Source: Parapristionchus giblindavisi
Lineage: Eukaryota; Nematoda; Chromadorea; Rhabditida; Diplogasteridae
Length of the DNA stretch: 64,000 nt
Reading direction: 5' to 3'
NCBI GenBank assembly: GCA_943737045.1
Contig: CALSFV010000308.1
Coordinates: 124,001 to 188,000, forward strand
The translations under genes and the position numbers were made by a program. Below are positions 23,677-34,563 of the stretch, in pieces. The notes under the pieces were generated by a model. It did not search any database and was not told the DNA's origin. It saw nothing but the letters and a program-made list of their open reading frames with translations. The stretch's first letter is position 1. Each line of letters opens with the position of its first letter.

Positions 23677-25630
23677 ACACTCGATCATACTGACCACCCC
23701 CCGGACGCGTGAGCTAGCAATGAGAACTGGGGATCCATACTTGGGTGTTAGGAGTGTCACCAGCCCTTATTACACAAAACGGCTGAAATTTCCTGTTTGT
23801 GCCCTCAGGCTATTAGAAAAATTAATTTAAGTGCGAAAGCGTTTAAAAATCATAATTTCTCAAATTGTAGAGCTAGAGTCTAAATATCATTTGCGATGCA
23901 TCTAGGGTGCACAGACCTTGCTAATTCACTATTAGCATCGAATGTCCGTTGATTCCTAAACCACTTTTTTGACTCAAAATTTTGGTTTTTTTCGGACAAA
24001 TCAAGCTTGCTGTTGTTTGCTCCCAAAATTTCCGACCAGGTATTGTAGCCTAAGCAATTCTGCATTGATTACACTTAAAACTGGGTTCTTCCCGATCGAC
24101 CATTTTGTCGAATTTTTCGCTCGAACTTCTGAACTTTCGAATTTCCGAACAAATGTTTTTTTTTCAAACGATTGGCAAACGATTGGTGCGGAATTGTGGT
24201 CTATTCAAAGTTTCGAGTTGAGACGAGTAAAATGGCACAAGAAGCCCATCACTTGGATCAATTAGAAAATTTCGATTTTCATGACCCGGGGGTCATGGTC
24301 CGAAAAATTCAAAATTTCTCAAGTTTGAAATGTTTTAATTTATGTAGCCTATTGTGAAGTACTAATGATGTGAATAATATTCAGCCGATGCTCAATGGCT
24401 GATCTCTCCTTTCAACCATTTTTTCGAAAATTTTCATTCTGATTGCGTGCGAAAAATCAGAATTGTGTTTGAATCAGTTTCTAACTTGCTTTCTGTAACA
24501 TTCTGTCTTAGTACTTTACAATGTACATAATCAATGTGAAAATCGTTTAATTTCGAAAATTCAAAAAAATTCAATTTGAGTGCCTACTTTTTCGGAAAAT
24601 TTCTGAAATATTGCAGTTTGTCGACTCGAATGCTGCGACAATGAGCAAATGACAATGACAATGTGAACTTTCATTATGATTAAACATAGTAGAACTTAAA
24701 TACCGGCATTCGGCTCACTTTTGAAAATTCGATTTCCATGACCCCGGAGTCTTGGTGAAAAAATATGAATTTTCGAAAATTAACGATTTTCATATTGATT
24801 ATGTACATTTCATAGTACTTAGACAGAGTGTTACAGAAAGCAAGTTGGAAACTGATTCAAACACAATTCTGATTTTTCGCACCCAATCAGAATGAAAATT
24901 TTCGAAAAATTGGTTGAAAGGGGAGATCAGCCATTGAGCATCGGCTGAATATTATTCACATCATTAGTACTTCACAATGAGCACCATAAATTAAAACATT
25001 TCAAACTTGAGAAATTTTGAAATTTTCGGACCATGAGGGTCATGAAAATCGAAATTTTCAAGTTGATCTAAGTGATGGGCTACTTGTGTCATTTTACTCG
25101 ACTCACCTTTAAACTTTAAGTGGACCACAATTCCGCACCAATCGTTTGGAAAATACAGCATTTGTTCGGGAAAACCATCGATGACGGAAGTTCGAGCGAA
25201 AAATTCGACAAAATGGTCGATAGGGAAGAACCCAGTTTTAAGTGAAATCAATGCAGAATTGCTTAGGCTACAATACCTGGTCGGAAATTTTGGGAGCAAA
25301 CTACAGCAAGCTTGATTTGTCCGAAAAAAACCAACATTTTGAGTCAAAAAAGTGGTTTAGGAATCAACGCACATTCGATGTTAATAGCGAATTAGCAAGC
25401 TCTGTGCACCCTAGACGCACCGCAAATGATATTTAGACTTCATCTCAACAATTTGAAAAATTAAGATTTTTTAAAGTTTTTTTTTGCAAATTATTTGTTC
25501 TAATAGCCTGAGGGCACAAACAGGAAATTTCAGCCGTTTTGTGTAATAAGGGCCGGGGACACTCCTAACACCCAAGTATGGAGCCCCAGTTCTCATTGCT
25601 AGCTCACGCGTCCGGGGGGTGGTCGAGTGT
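23677..25630. mobile_element. 2-kb palindromic element next to a gene 3' end
   Basis: Arms of about 900 bases pair from ACACTCGA..ACCACCCCCCGGACGCGTGAGC inward, including CATTTGCGATGCATCTAGGG and CAAGCTTGCTGTTGTTTGCT. The centre is near 24650. Opposed open frames in the arms (about 24065-23880 and 25242-25436) are mirror copies and match no family I recognise. The right end lies about 60 bases beyond the stop codon of the minus-strand gene ending at 25692, so it may contribute to that gene's 3' UTR. Confidence 0.8.
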
Positions 25631-25691
25631 CAACGGCCATCTCTCTTAAGATATAAAAGAATGAGAAATTTCCAAGTCCTAATGTGTCCGA

Positions 25692-28600
25692 TCACTTCCA
25701 CTTACTCTTCTGCACTAACCATAAGTGCCGATAATCAATAAATTGAAAAATCAATCGATAAACCTGTTCGAGCATTCCACAGACATCGCATAGCTTGAGT
25801 CCCTCTCGCTTCTTCTTCTCTACGAAACGATCACCGAAGATGATCGAGGCGCCCTTGGGCGTCCAGAACCGGAGAATGTGACGGTCGAAATCGAGCAGAA
25901 CCCAGGTGCGATTGCCTGAGTATCGATTGGAATCAGATATTATTGATTGATTGGGAGGATTATTCACACCGGTTCGTGGGCGGTCATGGCGTGACAGAGA
26001 ATAAGGTAAAGAGAGAGAGTAAGAGAAGAAGAAGAAATAAGAGACCACAGACGGATAAAGTACGAAGGATAAGGTATTGCTCATTCCCTGTAGATCACCC
26101 TCCCTCATCCCTTCTCTCTAACAAGAAAATTGGGATATCGATTTGTTTGCTTATGCATCGTTACATTTGCCTTACATGCCAACGCCGTAACTATCTTCGT
26201 CGCGCCTCCGTAGTCGGACGTTAATGCGTAGGCACGTATGGCAAATGTAACAAGGCATTACCTTTGCAAAACTCCTCAAACAGTACGACCCTATTATCCG
26301 GCTGCCATTCCGGATCCGTCTCGAATCGAATCTTCTTCTTGCCCTTCTCACTCTTCCAACGAGATTGCAGGATGGAGAGGATACGAGAGAAGACGAGATA
26401 GGCGTTCTTCTGGAAAAAATTTAAATATAGTTTTTAGGGATAATTTTTTTAATTTTTTTATGTCATATAATATAGACATAATGCCCACGGAGAAATTACC
26501 TCAAAATGTCATTATCCCAAACGAATTCAACACCGATTAGTTGTTCCAAAATCAATTGGAGATAGATATTTAAAATATTCGATTTGTGCAAAAAATGTGT
26601 TCTTGTACATGACGACAGCCCGAATTAAAAAAAAATCATTTTCAAAAAAATCATTTCCAGATTCAAATCGTTAAAAGTAAAATTCCGTCGTGCCAAAAAC
26701 CGAAATTGCATTATACAACGGAATTCCATTTGTCCCTTTTACACCTTATATGTACATTTCACTCCCACTCATTAAATTTGATGGAAATAAATAAATAAAT
26801 AATTAATTAAATACGACTTACTTGTCCATCGGCGATCCTATAAGTCACCTCATTGGGCTTGCCGAAGATCGTCTCGAAGGCTTCAGATGAATCACCCGTG
26901 AATGGAGAATTATCTATAATGGATGAGGGATTTACGAAAAAAAAAGTACACCCCGAGCATATTTTTGAAAGTCTGCCACAGCGTTCTCATGACTTTCAAA
27001 GCAAGAACGACCGCTCAACATACAAACTCTCTCGAATACAATGGTCTCTCCTTTGTCTTGCTTTGGAAGAAAAATGGCTTGGACCAGAATACTGTGCTGC
27101 GCTCTGGCAATGCTTTCCTTGTCTACAAGATGCCAGAGTGGAGAGGGCAAAGCTCTGACAATGATTATTTTAATAATTTTTTCAAGCTTTTTTTTCCTGA
27201 CCATTCGCTTGAGTTCAAAAAGTAGCCTATATTAGTTTCTTTAAACCGTAAAATGTAACTTTGATGGGTGACTAGGACTTACCGGGAACGGGTGCACCTC
27301 TGGGTTGTGCGGCCAGAGTGTTGAGCACGTTGGACACCGAGGGATAGTGGGCGATCGTGTAGATGTTCGAGATGTACTGAAAATTTAAAAAAAGTAATTT
27401 TTAGTAAAATTCTGAAAATATTAATCCAAGATTGAATATTTATTTCGAAAAAAAAAAAATGAACTATACAAAATCGGTTAATTTTTACTGCGAAGAATGC
27501 GGTGAAAGTACATAAAGCATACAGTGATTTATTGCATTTTACATTTCAAGTTTTCAATGACCGCTCTCTATCACAGCGTTCTCATGACTTTCAAAGCAAG
27601 AACGACCGCTCAACATACAAACTCTCTCGAATACAATGGTCTCTCCTTTGTCTTGCTTTGGAAGAAAAATGGCTTGGACCAGAATACTGTGCTATCTCAC
27701 TGTGTTTGTGTTGTGAACGTATGTACCTTCTCCCTCATCGCTCCCTTTCCATCATTCTCATCGCGACTAACGAGATTCTCGTGCATACAAGTGAAGGCAT
27801 CGTCCACAGTGAAGAGGGTAATCTCATCTGGAAAATCAATCAATAGTCTGGTGAATCAATCAATAATCATTAACAATGAATCGATAATTAACCAAAATAA
27901 ATAAATAGATACTACCGTAATCATTCTATTATTAATCGATTATGTACATAGTGTTCAAAAACCGTGAAAAGAAAAGAAAAAGGAGCAAATGAAAGAGAAA
28001 AGTTTTCACGGTTTTCTTTTTGTTTCGCAATTTCGGAAGGGAACATTAGCTATGTTTTCGCCTTAAAATGAGGTTATATGAAAAGGTATGGTATTTGATG
28101 CAAAATTACTCATCAAAAGTTTCCCAAATCAGTTGACTCATCTCACATATGAGACTACGTTTCTCTATAATTATCGCGTCTTATTGTTAGATCACCTGCA
28201 CGTTAGTTCAATCATAACATAACATGCATAATAAGCCGGGAAATAGAACTCTGCATTATTAAGTATGAGATGGTTTGTGTGCAGTGACTAATCACAAATA
28301 TGAAATTCTAAAGTATTTGTTTGCACAATATAGTACCTCCTTGCACAAGATTAATCGTGAATCCTCGAGTGGAGATGAGCAGACGAGACCACCAGAGAGG
28401 AGAGAGCGAGGAGATCATCTGGAAATAATTATATAATGTAATATATTTTAAAATTGGCTGTGGCTTTAATTCTGGACAGTGTCTACAACTGGGCTGGTAT
28501 TTCCGATTTACAGGTTTTTCGAATTTTCCGAAATTTTTATCGGAAAATTCCGATTTTCCGAAAATATTTTTTTCCGAACAGTCATGGCCTTTCTGATTAT

Positions 28601-28866
28601 TTTGAGTCATTCTCAAACACCAATCTACTAACAATAAGTCGAACTGGTCTCGAATGGAATGTCATAAATACGATCAAACATCAATCAATCAATGAATCTT
28701 GTTCCTCCCTTTTGTCTCTGCCCACCCTCACTATAATTCCCCATCAACGTCCTCCTCCATGCCAACCTGCTTGCCTTTCAATACAAGGGGCAATTACTTA
28801 AGAACCGCTCAAGATCAAGTTATAACCAATAACCAATCAATAAATAAATCAATCAATCAATAATCT

Positions 28867-28897
<31 letters not shown>

Positions 28898-29043
28898 TAT
28901 CAATTAATCAATAAATCAATAATCAGCTACCGTAATACCTCTTTGATCGTTTCGGGATCGTAGCAGTCGCCGGGCGTCAAGTCCAGCTTGCGGGCGGCTT
29001 TCGGAAACAATTCCGTGTCTTCCATACTGACGGGCAGTGACAT
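25692..29043 (-). CDS. Uncharacterised 263-residue protein, 8 exons
   Basis: Not recognised. Exons in transcription order: 29043-28939, 28418-28337, 27827-27727, 27376-27283, 26913-26822, 26409-26262, 25915-25764 and 25709-25692 (KSKWK then TGA). All phases join and all introns are GT-AG; acceptors read TTCCAG, TTTCAG, TTATAG, CTCAG and TGCAG. The protein starts MSLPVSMEDTELFPKAARKL (a second Met at residue 7 is an alternative start). It contains SPLWWSRLLISTRGF, an acidic stretch FTVDDAFTCMHENLVSRDEN, YISNIYTIAHYPSVSNVL, a Lys-rich KSEKGKKKIRFETD and a hydrophobic TWVLLDFDRHILRFW. A CDVCGM pair of cysteines lies near the C terminus. There is no signal peptide and no clear membrane span; it is probably a soluble globular protein. 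Two introns share an identical 122-base insert, and another has a MITE touching the donor. Confidence 0.85.
26153..26258. mobile_element. Palindromic MITE abutting a 5' splice site
   Basis: ATGCATCGTTACATTTGCCT pairs with AGGCACGTATGGCAAATGTA and AACAAGGCAT. It belongs to the family also present at 52301-52615 and (diverged) near 48610-48700. On the minus strand the donor of exon 6 reads G|GTAATGCC, and the MITE terminus supplies the bases after GTA. Confidence 0.7.
26977..27098. repeat. 122-bp perfect repeat, copy 1 (copy 2 at 27572-27693)
   Basis: CACAGCGTTCTCATGACTTT through ACCAGAATACTGTGCT is identical in both places and in the same orientation, lying in introns 4 and 3 of the minus-strand gene. 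Flanks differ. Perfect identity points to a recent duplication. No known element is recognised. Confidence 0.9.
28489..28588. mobile_element. Deleted remnant of hAT-like TTTCCGA MITE
   Basis: CTGGGCTGGTATTTCCGA at the left and TTTTTTTCCGAACAGTCATG at the right match the ends of the 17785-18292 element. Only about 100 bases remain, built mostly of TTTCCGA/TCGGAAA words. It lies in intron 1 of the minus-strand gene. Confidence 0.65.
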
Positions 29044-29332
29044 TATCGATTGATTGACTGCAAGTATTGATTGATTATTGAGAAAAAAAACAATGATTTA
29101 TCAAAACCATTATTGAATGTACAGTGGTGAGGTATTAATCGAAAAAAGGAATTATTCATTGATTGCAAGGAATTATTGAATGATTGAAAAGGCGGAGTAT
29201 CAATCGATATGGTAATGTGACACGAATACGATGAAATAGATAAGAATTAAGTAGTGAGAGTAATGGGGAGTGTCGCTTTAAGAATGTTGAGTAAGAGGTC
29301 GAGAGATGGGAGGGAGAGGTAGGAGAGAGAGG

Positions 29333-29750
29333 GAGGGGTAGAGGGAGAGGGAGAGGGAGAGGGAGAGGGAGAGGGAGAGGGAGAGGGAGAGGGAGAGGTG
29401 GGAGAGAGAGGGGAGGAGAGAGATAGAGTAGGCGGAATAAAGTTGCTTGTTCGATTGAATTGATCCCCTCTGCAACCTCACCACCATGATTGAACAACAC
29501 ATTAGTGGGTTACTCTCTCCCTCTCTCTCTCTCTCTCTCTCCCTCTCCCTCTCCCTCTCCCTCTCCCTCTCCCTCTCCCTCTCCCTCTCCCTCTCCCTCT
29601 CCTTCTCCCTCTCCCTCTCCCTCTCCCTCTCCCTCTCCCTCTCCCTCTCCCTCTCCCTCTCCCTCTCCCTCTCCCTCTCCCTCTCCCTCTCCCTCTCCCT
29701 CTCCCTCTCCCTCTCCCTCTCCCTCTCCCTCTCCCTCTCCCCCTCCTCCC
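29333..29750. repeat. (GGGAGA)n and (CCCTCT)n blocks
   Basis: A (GAGGGA)n tract at about 29333-29400 faces a longer (CTCCCT)n tract at 29515-29748, with about 110 bases between. Together they form an inverted purine/pyrimidine pair that could form a hairpin or triplex. Apparent frames here are translations of the hexamer. Confidence 0.9.
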
Positions 29751-29892
29751 TATCTCCTATCATCCAAGATGGGACAGTGAAATCAAGGACACGCTTAAGA
29801 TACATGTGGAAATAGTCGGGATGGGATTTAAAGAGGGGGGGGGGGGGGCGAAGATAAAGTGGACAATTGGACCAGCTTTAAAGGCACACTTC

Positions 29893-30170
29893 GATCTTTG
29901 ATCTTTGATCTCTTGATCTTTGATCCAATCATATTTCCTACTGATTATTCAATCACTTAACGGCCGGACATTTAGAGGCACTCCCCACCCGAGCTAATTC
30001 GAAACTCTTCGCTCTGACAATGCCCTCTCACTTTCTTTGTCAACGAGAGAGTGTTGCCAGAGCGGAGAATTCAAATTATAGCTCGGGGCGTTTAAGTGAG
30101 GCTCGACCTTCAAGTGATTAAATGATCAGCACGAAAGATTATTGGATCAAAGATCAAAAGATCAAAGAGG
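29893..30170. repeat. Inverted-repeat element with GATCTTTGATC ends
   Basis: GATCTTTGATC words at 29895-29926 face their complement at 30143-30172. Inside, CCCGAGCTAATT..CGCTCTGACAATGCC pairs with GTTGCCAGAGCG..ATAGCTCGGGG. The apex contains CTCTCAC..AACGAGAGAGTGTT. The 29044-31123 interval has no other gene evidence. Confidence 0.55.
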
Positions 30171-31123
30171 AAAGATCAAATAATTCAAAAGATGTTACAA
30201 TTAGTGGAGAACATGAAAATGTAATTAAATTTGTGCATCTATTTTTTAATGTAGCATGTATGAAGATGAGAAGGCCGAAAACTAGTATTGATATTGTCAT
30301 CGCGAATTTGAACAGCATGGAAACATATTGTTAAAGTTTACTTCCTTTTTTTTGTATAAACATGCACGATTATCGATTGTTTGATTCTATTTTATTGAGA
30401 AGATACGGTCACCGTTCTGGACGAAAAGAATATACATGCTGACATCAATATCTATAATCTGTGATTATCTTCGTAGATAGCGACCAGATAAAAAGTCTGT
30501 CTCCACCCATTGGAATACGTCCAAACTCTTATGTGGTGTTCAAGAGTTCCGAAAGAGAGAAAGGCGAGAGACATTGTAAAACGAGGAATTTTCTCTGATT
30601 TTATTATTTTTGAAGAACACACTTCGATCGATTCAAGAGGTATACTGTAGTCAGGGGCATACTGTAGTATGATAAAAATATCGATTGATTTAAGCTCTGA
30701 GCAGAGTGTCAATGTCTCATTCACAAGAGTCTCAAACATCCAGAGACCCCGATGATCTTTATGAGGTTAACCATACGAGTTATTAATCTGTGTCAGATTT
30801 GTTTTGAGAAAAAAAAATCACTTTATCCTAAATAATAATACAATTTGTTCAAATAATAAAATTATTATCCGAGAACATGGCACTGACAATGAAAGTATCA
30901 CAAGGACAATGAAAAAAATGTAATAAAATGTACTGTAACAGTCAATCAATAATTGTGCTCTATAAGAGTAATCAATGAAACCCTATCTATAATCATAAAG
31001 TAAGGCGAATTGTGACAATCAATACATATATAAAGTCTATGATCACTGCTATAAAACAATCTGGAATAAATGGGTGAAAAAAATCAATCAATAAATTTTT
31101 AAAAAAAATCAATAATCGGATGG

Positions 31124-31791
31124 TCATCCTGTGAACCACACTTCCGGGTGGGACTGCACCATCTCTCGTGTCATGTTATTGATTATGCGAAATCGATCGG
31201 GTCCCAGGTGCACGCCACCGTACCATCTGCAGAGGAGGAGGATTACGGTATATCATCAGGAGGAAGATTGCGGTATATAATCTAGAGGATTACGGTATAT
31301 CTACTGGATAATAGGATAGGCACTGGATACTGTATGTGTTAGACTAGAGTACGGAAGATTTTTAAAGGAATCTTTTTTTTTTTAAATAGAAAGCGCGCAA
31401 ACAGGAATCGGCAGTCATAGAACCCAGTGGGTTTTAACTTACTGGTCTAAAAAACACCATGTAGTTTCTACACTCAGTGCATTATGAAACATAAGCCCGT
31501 TAGACCCAAAGTAACAATACGACAACCACTAATCGATAATAGTCTCCGAGATATCGCATCACAATTCACTATCGATTACACTAATAATGATGACACTATC
31601 ACATTGATTAATCTAACGAAGCTATCGAATTCCGTTTGATATCGATCGATATGAGTGTGATACCGTATCTCTACCGTATACCTCGTGACGATGACAATCA
31701 ATCCATTGGCTTTCATCGAATGAAGAATGGACAGCATCTTCGTCGATGCACCGTGTTCGCCGTCATCGTCGCAATCTTCTATTCTGACAAA

Positions 31792-31854
<63 letters not shown>

Positions 31855-34132
31855 CATAATAAACTATTTATTTATTTATAATATTTATTTATCTATTTAT
31901 TTATTTAAATATTTGCTAAAAGAATCCTACAACAACCAAATGATTTCGTCACTCACGCAAAGAGCGAGGAAATAGTATGCAATATATGGAGACCATGAAC
32001 CATTTTCAATATTGATTGGCGCCAAAAATAATTCTAAAAATTTAATTTATTGATTTACTGAAACTAACTGAAAGTCTTGTCCATCTTTCGTCGTAGTCAA
32101 TCGATACGCGTACATGTTATGGGTGGCCCGCGCGATTTTGTTGTTCGATTTCAGATGAGCGAGCACCGCGATGACCTTAATCGATTGATTACGGTACTTT
32201 TATTGATTGATAATAAATAAATAAATAAATAATTTATTCATTCAATTGAACGTATCGGGGGATTGATCTTCATCGTTTTATCGATTGATTTTGGCAATTA
32301 AGTACATAAACGACCACGGTATCTCGCGGTATACGGTAGATTTTCTGTCATCAAACTTAGCTGATAATTAGGAAACAAGTGACAACAGTGCTTATGACGG
32401 CAGTATTTCTATTGAAAGATTGTGATTTGGACTGAGCCAATTCAAAAGCATCAAATCGCTTCGTGCTAGTCTACTACAGTCTTGTTGAAACGATAATGCA
32501 ACTGGCGACAAAACGATGCTTGTAGATAATTTGACAGTAGAGTACAGGCATAGGTTGAATAGCTACGCTACAGATTTTACAAATGTTGTCAGGTTTTCAC
32601 AAAAAAGCACAATATGCTGTCAGATTTTCACGAAATGCGGTCGGGTTTTCACAAAAAAAAATTCCAAAATGCAGTCAGGCTGAGTATTTTGCAACGTACT
32701 TTTCGACTAATAAGAACGGGAGTTAAAGTTTTAGCAGAAGGGCATATATTACTATTATAAAAGTGTACTCATGAACTGGTATACGGTGTACAATACCAAT
32801 TGACACAATATACAGTCGATCAATACAATGAGATCCCGAAAAATCGACAAATAGGCTGAGATACCGTACCTCTTCTTTGGAAGATACTGGCGCTATGTGG
32901 GCCTGGAAGACACTCTTTCTGTCCGTGAATATGTCCCCAGTGAGGATGGTAGGGCAGTTGTCGTGAAGGGCGTCATCTGGTATCGATTGGGAGGATGAAT
33001 CTACCGTACTCTAAATGTACAGTATACAATGGGGAAAACGTTCATTCCTACAATGAGGCTAGTTTGAATCCCTTTAAAAGACAGAAATAGGGCACCATAT
33101 CCAGGACCGAAACAACGATACTACCGTACTTCTTGAGAAGAAGATTCAGCTTCGTCGACGTCCGCATCGCCAGATTCTGATTCCCTCAGATATTCCGTGA
33201 TGACTTCTATCCATGCGTACAGTACGGGTTCGCCAACGTTGGATAAGTACGCCTCTGGAATGACGATATTGGCCGTATTTCGAAATGATGTGAGGCGCAA
33301 TCATTCAGAATGGAGAAAAGTAATGGAAACCCAGCTACGAAACACCTATTAAAAGCTGATAAAGTTGTTGCAATATCGATGTCAATGACTGTATTCTATT
33401 ATGTAGATCCAGAAAGCAATAGTAGTCCGAATCGCAAGCAACTAAAGGGATTTTTTTTTGTTCAGGATTTGAACAAACCTACATTAGGGTACGTTTTTAA
33501 GGTGTTTAGTTGTAAATTATATATTTATGACATCAATCATAATTGTAACCTTTGTCAACAGTTTCTTATCTATATATCACATAAAATGAGTCAGGTCTCA
33601 AAAGCCAACGGTTAAAGAGTACCTTCTAACAGCGAATTAAGTCGTGTCCTTTGTCCGGTTGAGAGAGAAGGACAGCTCAGAGTGTATTTGGGCGGACTCC
33701 TGAATCAATGATCTACCATACATTGACCAGAAACATGATACCACCCACAGTCCAATGGTAGGAAATAGTCATTGATTGCTAGACAATTGATTATATTGCT
33801 AGATTATTGATTAGGCTCAATCCGATATAATCAAATTTAACTTCGTGCCCTAATTATTTTAATCTATGTTTCAGCACTGACTAAATCGGATAAGGACACC
33901 GTTAAACTACGATTACTGATTGAAAGATCTAAGATTACGTAAAGATCAAGATAAAAATTAGTATTTTCATAAAGACAGACTTTGAAGGATAATCAGAAGG
34001 TAGCAGGACATCTAATCGGACTTTGTCCTCGAATCGCAACGAAACTTTGTTCACTTCTGTCATATGGAACAGATCGGGGTAGATGGCCTCGATCGATTGG
34101 AGCTCTTCCACTTGAGCCTCCGCATCGCCCAT
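31124..34132 (-). CDS. IMPACT (impt-1-like): IMPACT orthologue (RWD + UPF0029), GCN2 regulator
   Basis: IMPACT proteins bind GCN1 through the RWD domain and limit activation of the eIF2alpha kinase GCN2. Exons: 34132-33981, 33699-33623, 33254-33130, 32976-32870, 32175-32069, 31783-31682 and 31226-31124, about 257 residues in total. The RWD part (residues 1 to about 100) has ELQSIEAIYPDLF, SDYPSKSPPKY and NVGEPVLYAWIE. An acidic linker (SESGDADVDEAESSSQE) follows. The UPF0029 domain shows DIFTDRKSVFQAH, KIARATHNMYAYR, EDCDDDGEHGAS and RWYGGVHLGPDRFRIINN. It ends HPEVWFTG then TGA. Length and domain order fit the family. One oddity: exon 3 ends in phase 0 but exon 4 must start in phase 1 to stay open, so one base is missing or a splice site is misread. 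It is divergent from the PDRG1-like gene. Confidence 0.93.
31793..31860. repeat. (AAT)n microsatellite next to an IMPACT splice acceptor
   Basis: About 20 AAT triplets end roughly ten bases from the IMPACT exon 6 acceptor (minus strand TTTTTGTCAG). On the minus strand this gives (ATT)n directly upstream of the acceptor, where a pyrimidine tract would be expected. Similar AAT/ATT tracts lie at 41808-41851, 48224-48315, 54079-54122, 56065-56218, 56451-56510, 60091-60128 and 60548-60618. Confidence 0.9.
32549..32698. mobile_element. CATAGGTCGAA-ended MITE, copy 1
   Basis: It starts CATAGGTTGAATAGCTACG and ends GCAACGTACTTTTCGACTAA. The inside repeats GTCAGGTTTTCACAAAA-like words three to four times. 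Related copies are at 42344-42545, 48710-48831 and 50896-51006, with a fragment near 39905-39945. Confidence 0.75.
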
Positions 34133-34563
34133 CACTTAAATTATTAAATAAATATTTAAACGCAGTAAAATTAATTTTTTAAAGTAAATAAACAACAGCA
34201 AATCAAGTTCTATCGCAAACTGAATGCGAGACTGGTATTTTTTCAGATTGTAGTATAAAGTCGTAAATGTGCTTGTGATAGGAACATAAAAATAGTTTTC
34301 CGTGATTTTCTAGCGCCCGTGCTGATTTCGTTAATAAGCCCTAACTGAAGGTAAGGGTATCTTTCATAAAACGTTGTGGCTCCGTCCATAGTAATTGTAG
34401 AGAAGATTACAATTTTAATATTTTAAAATTTAAATGACGCGCACATTTCACGCGAAACTCTAAAACACAGTTCTCTGATTTCCGGCTATGCAGCATGCTT
34501 GATAATTTTTAAACTTTAATTCGATTTCAATTTTATTTATCCATTCTTAGTTCACATCGGAAG
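34133..34563. promoter_or_regulatory. Shared divergent promoter interval
   Basis: The 431 bases between the IMPACT ATG (minus) and the PDRG1-like ATG (plus) must hold both 5' regions. It is AT-rich, with no clear TATA box or known operator. TTTAAG just before the IMPACT ATG could be a trans-splice or UTR acceptor. Confidence 0.5.

Noticed and set aside
26853..27846. Plus-strand frames shared by the 122-bp repeats
   Set aside because: They run antisense to confirmed minus-strand exons and arise only from the duplicated intron insert.
29278..29815. Long frames of Arg-Glu, Ser-Leu or Ser-Pro repeats
   Set aside because: They are translations of (CCCTCT)n on both strands, with no splice context or codon bias.
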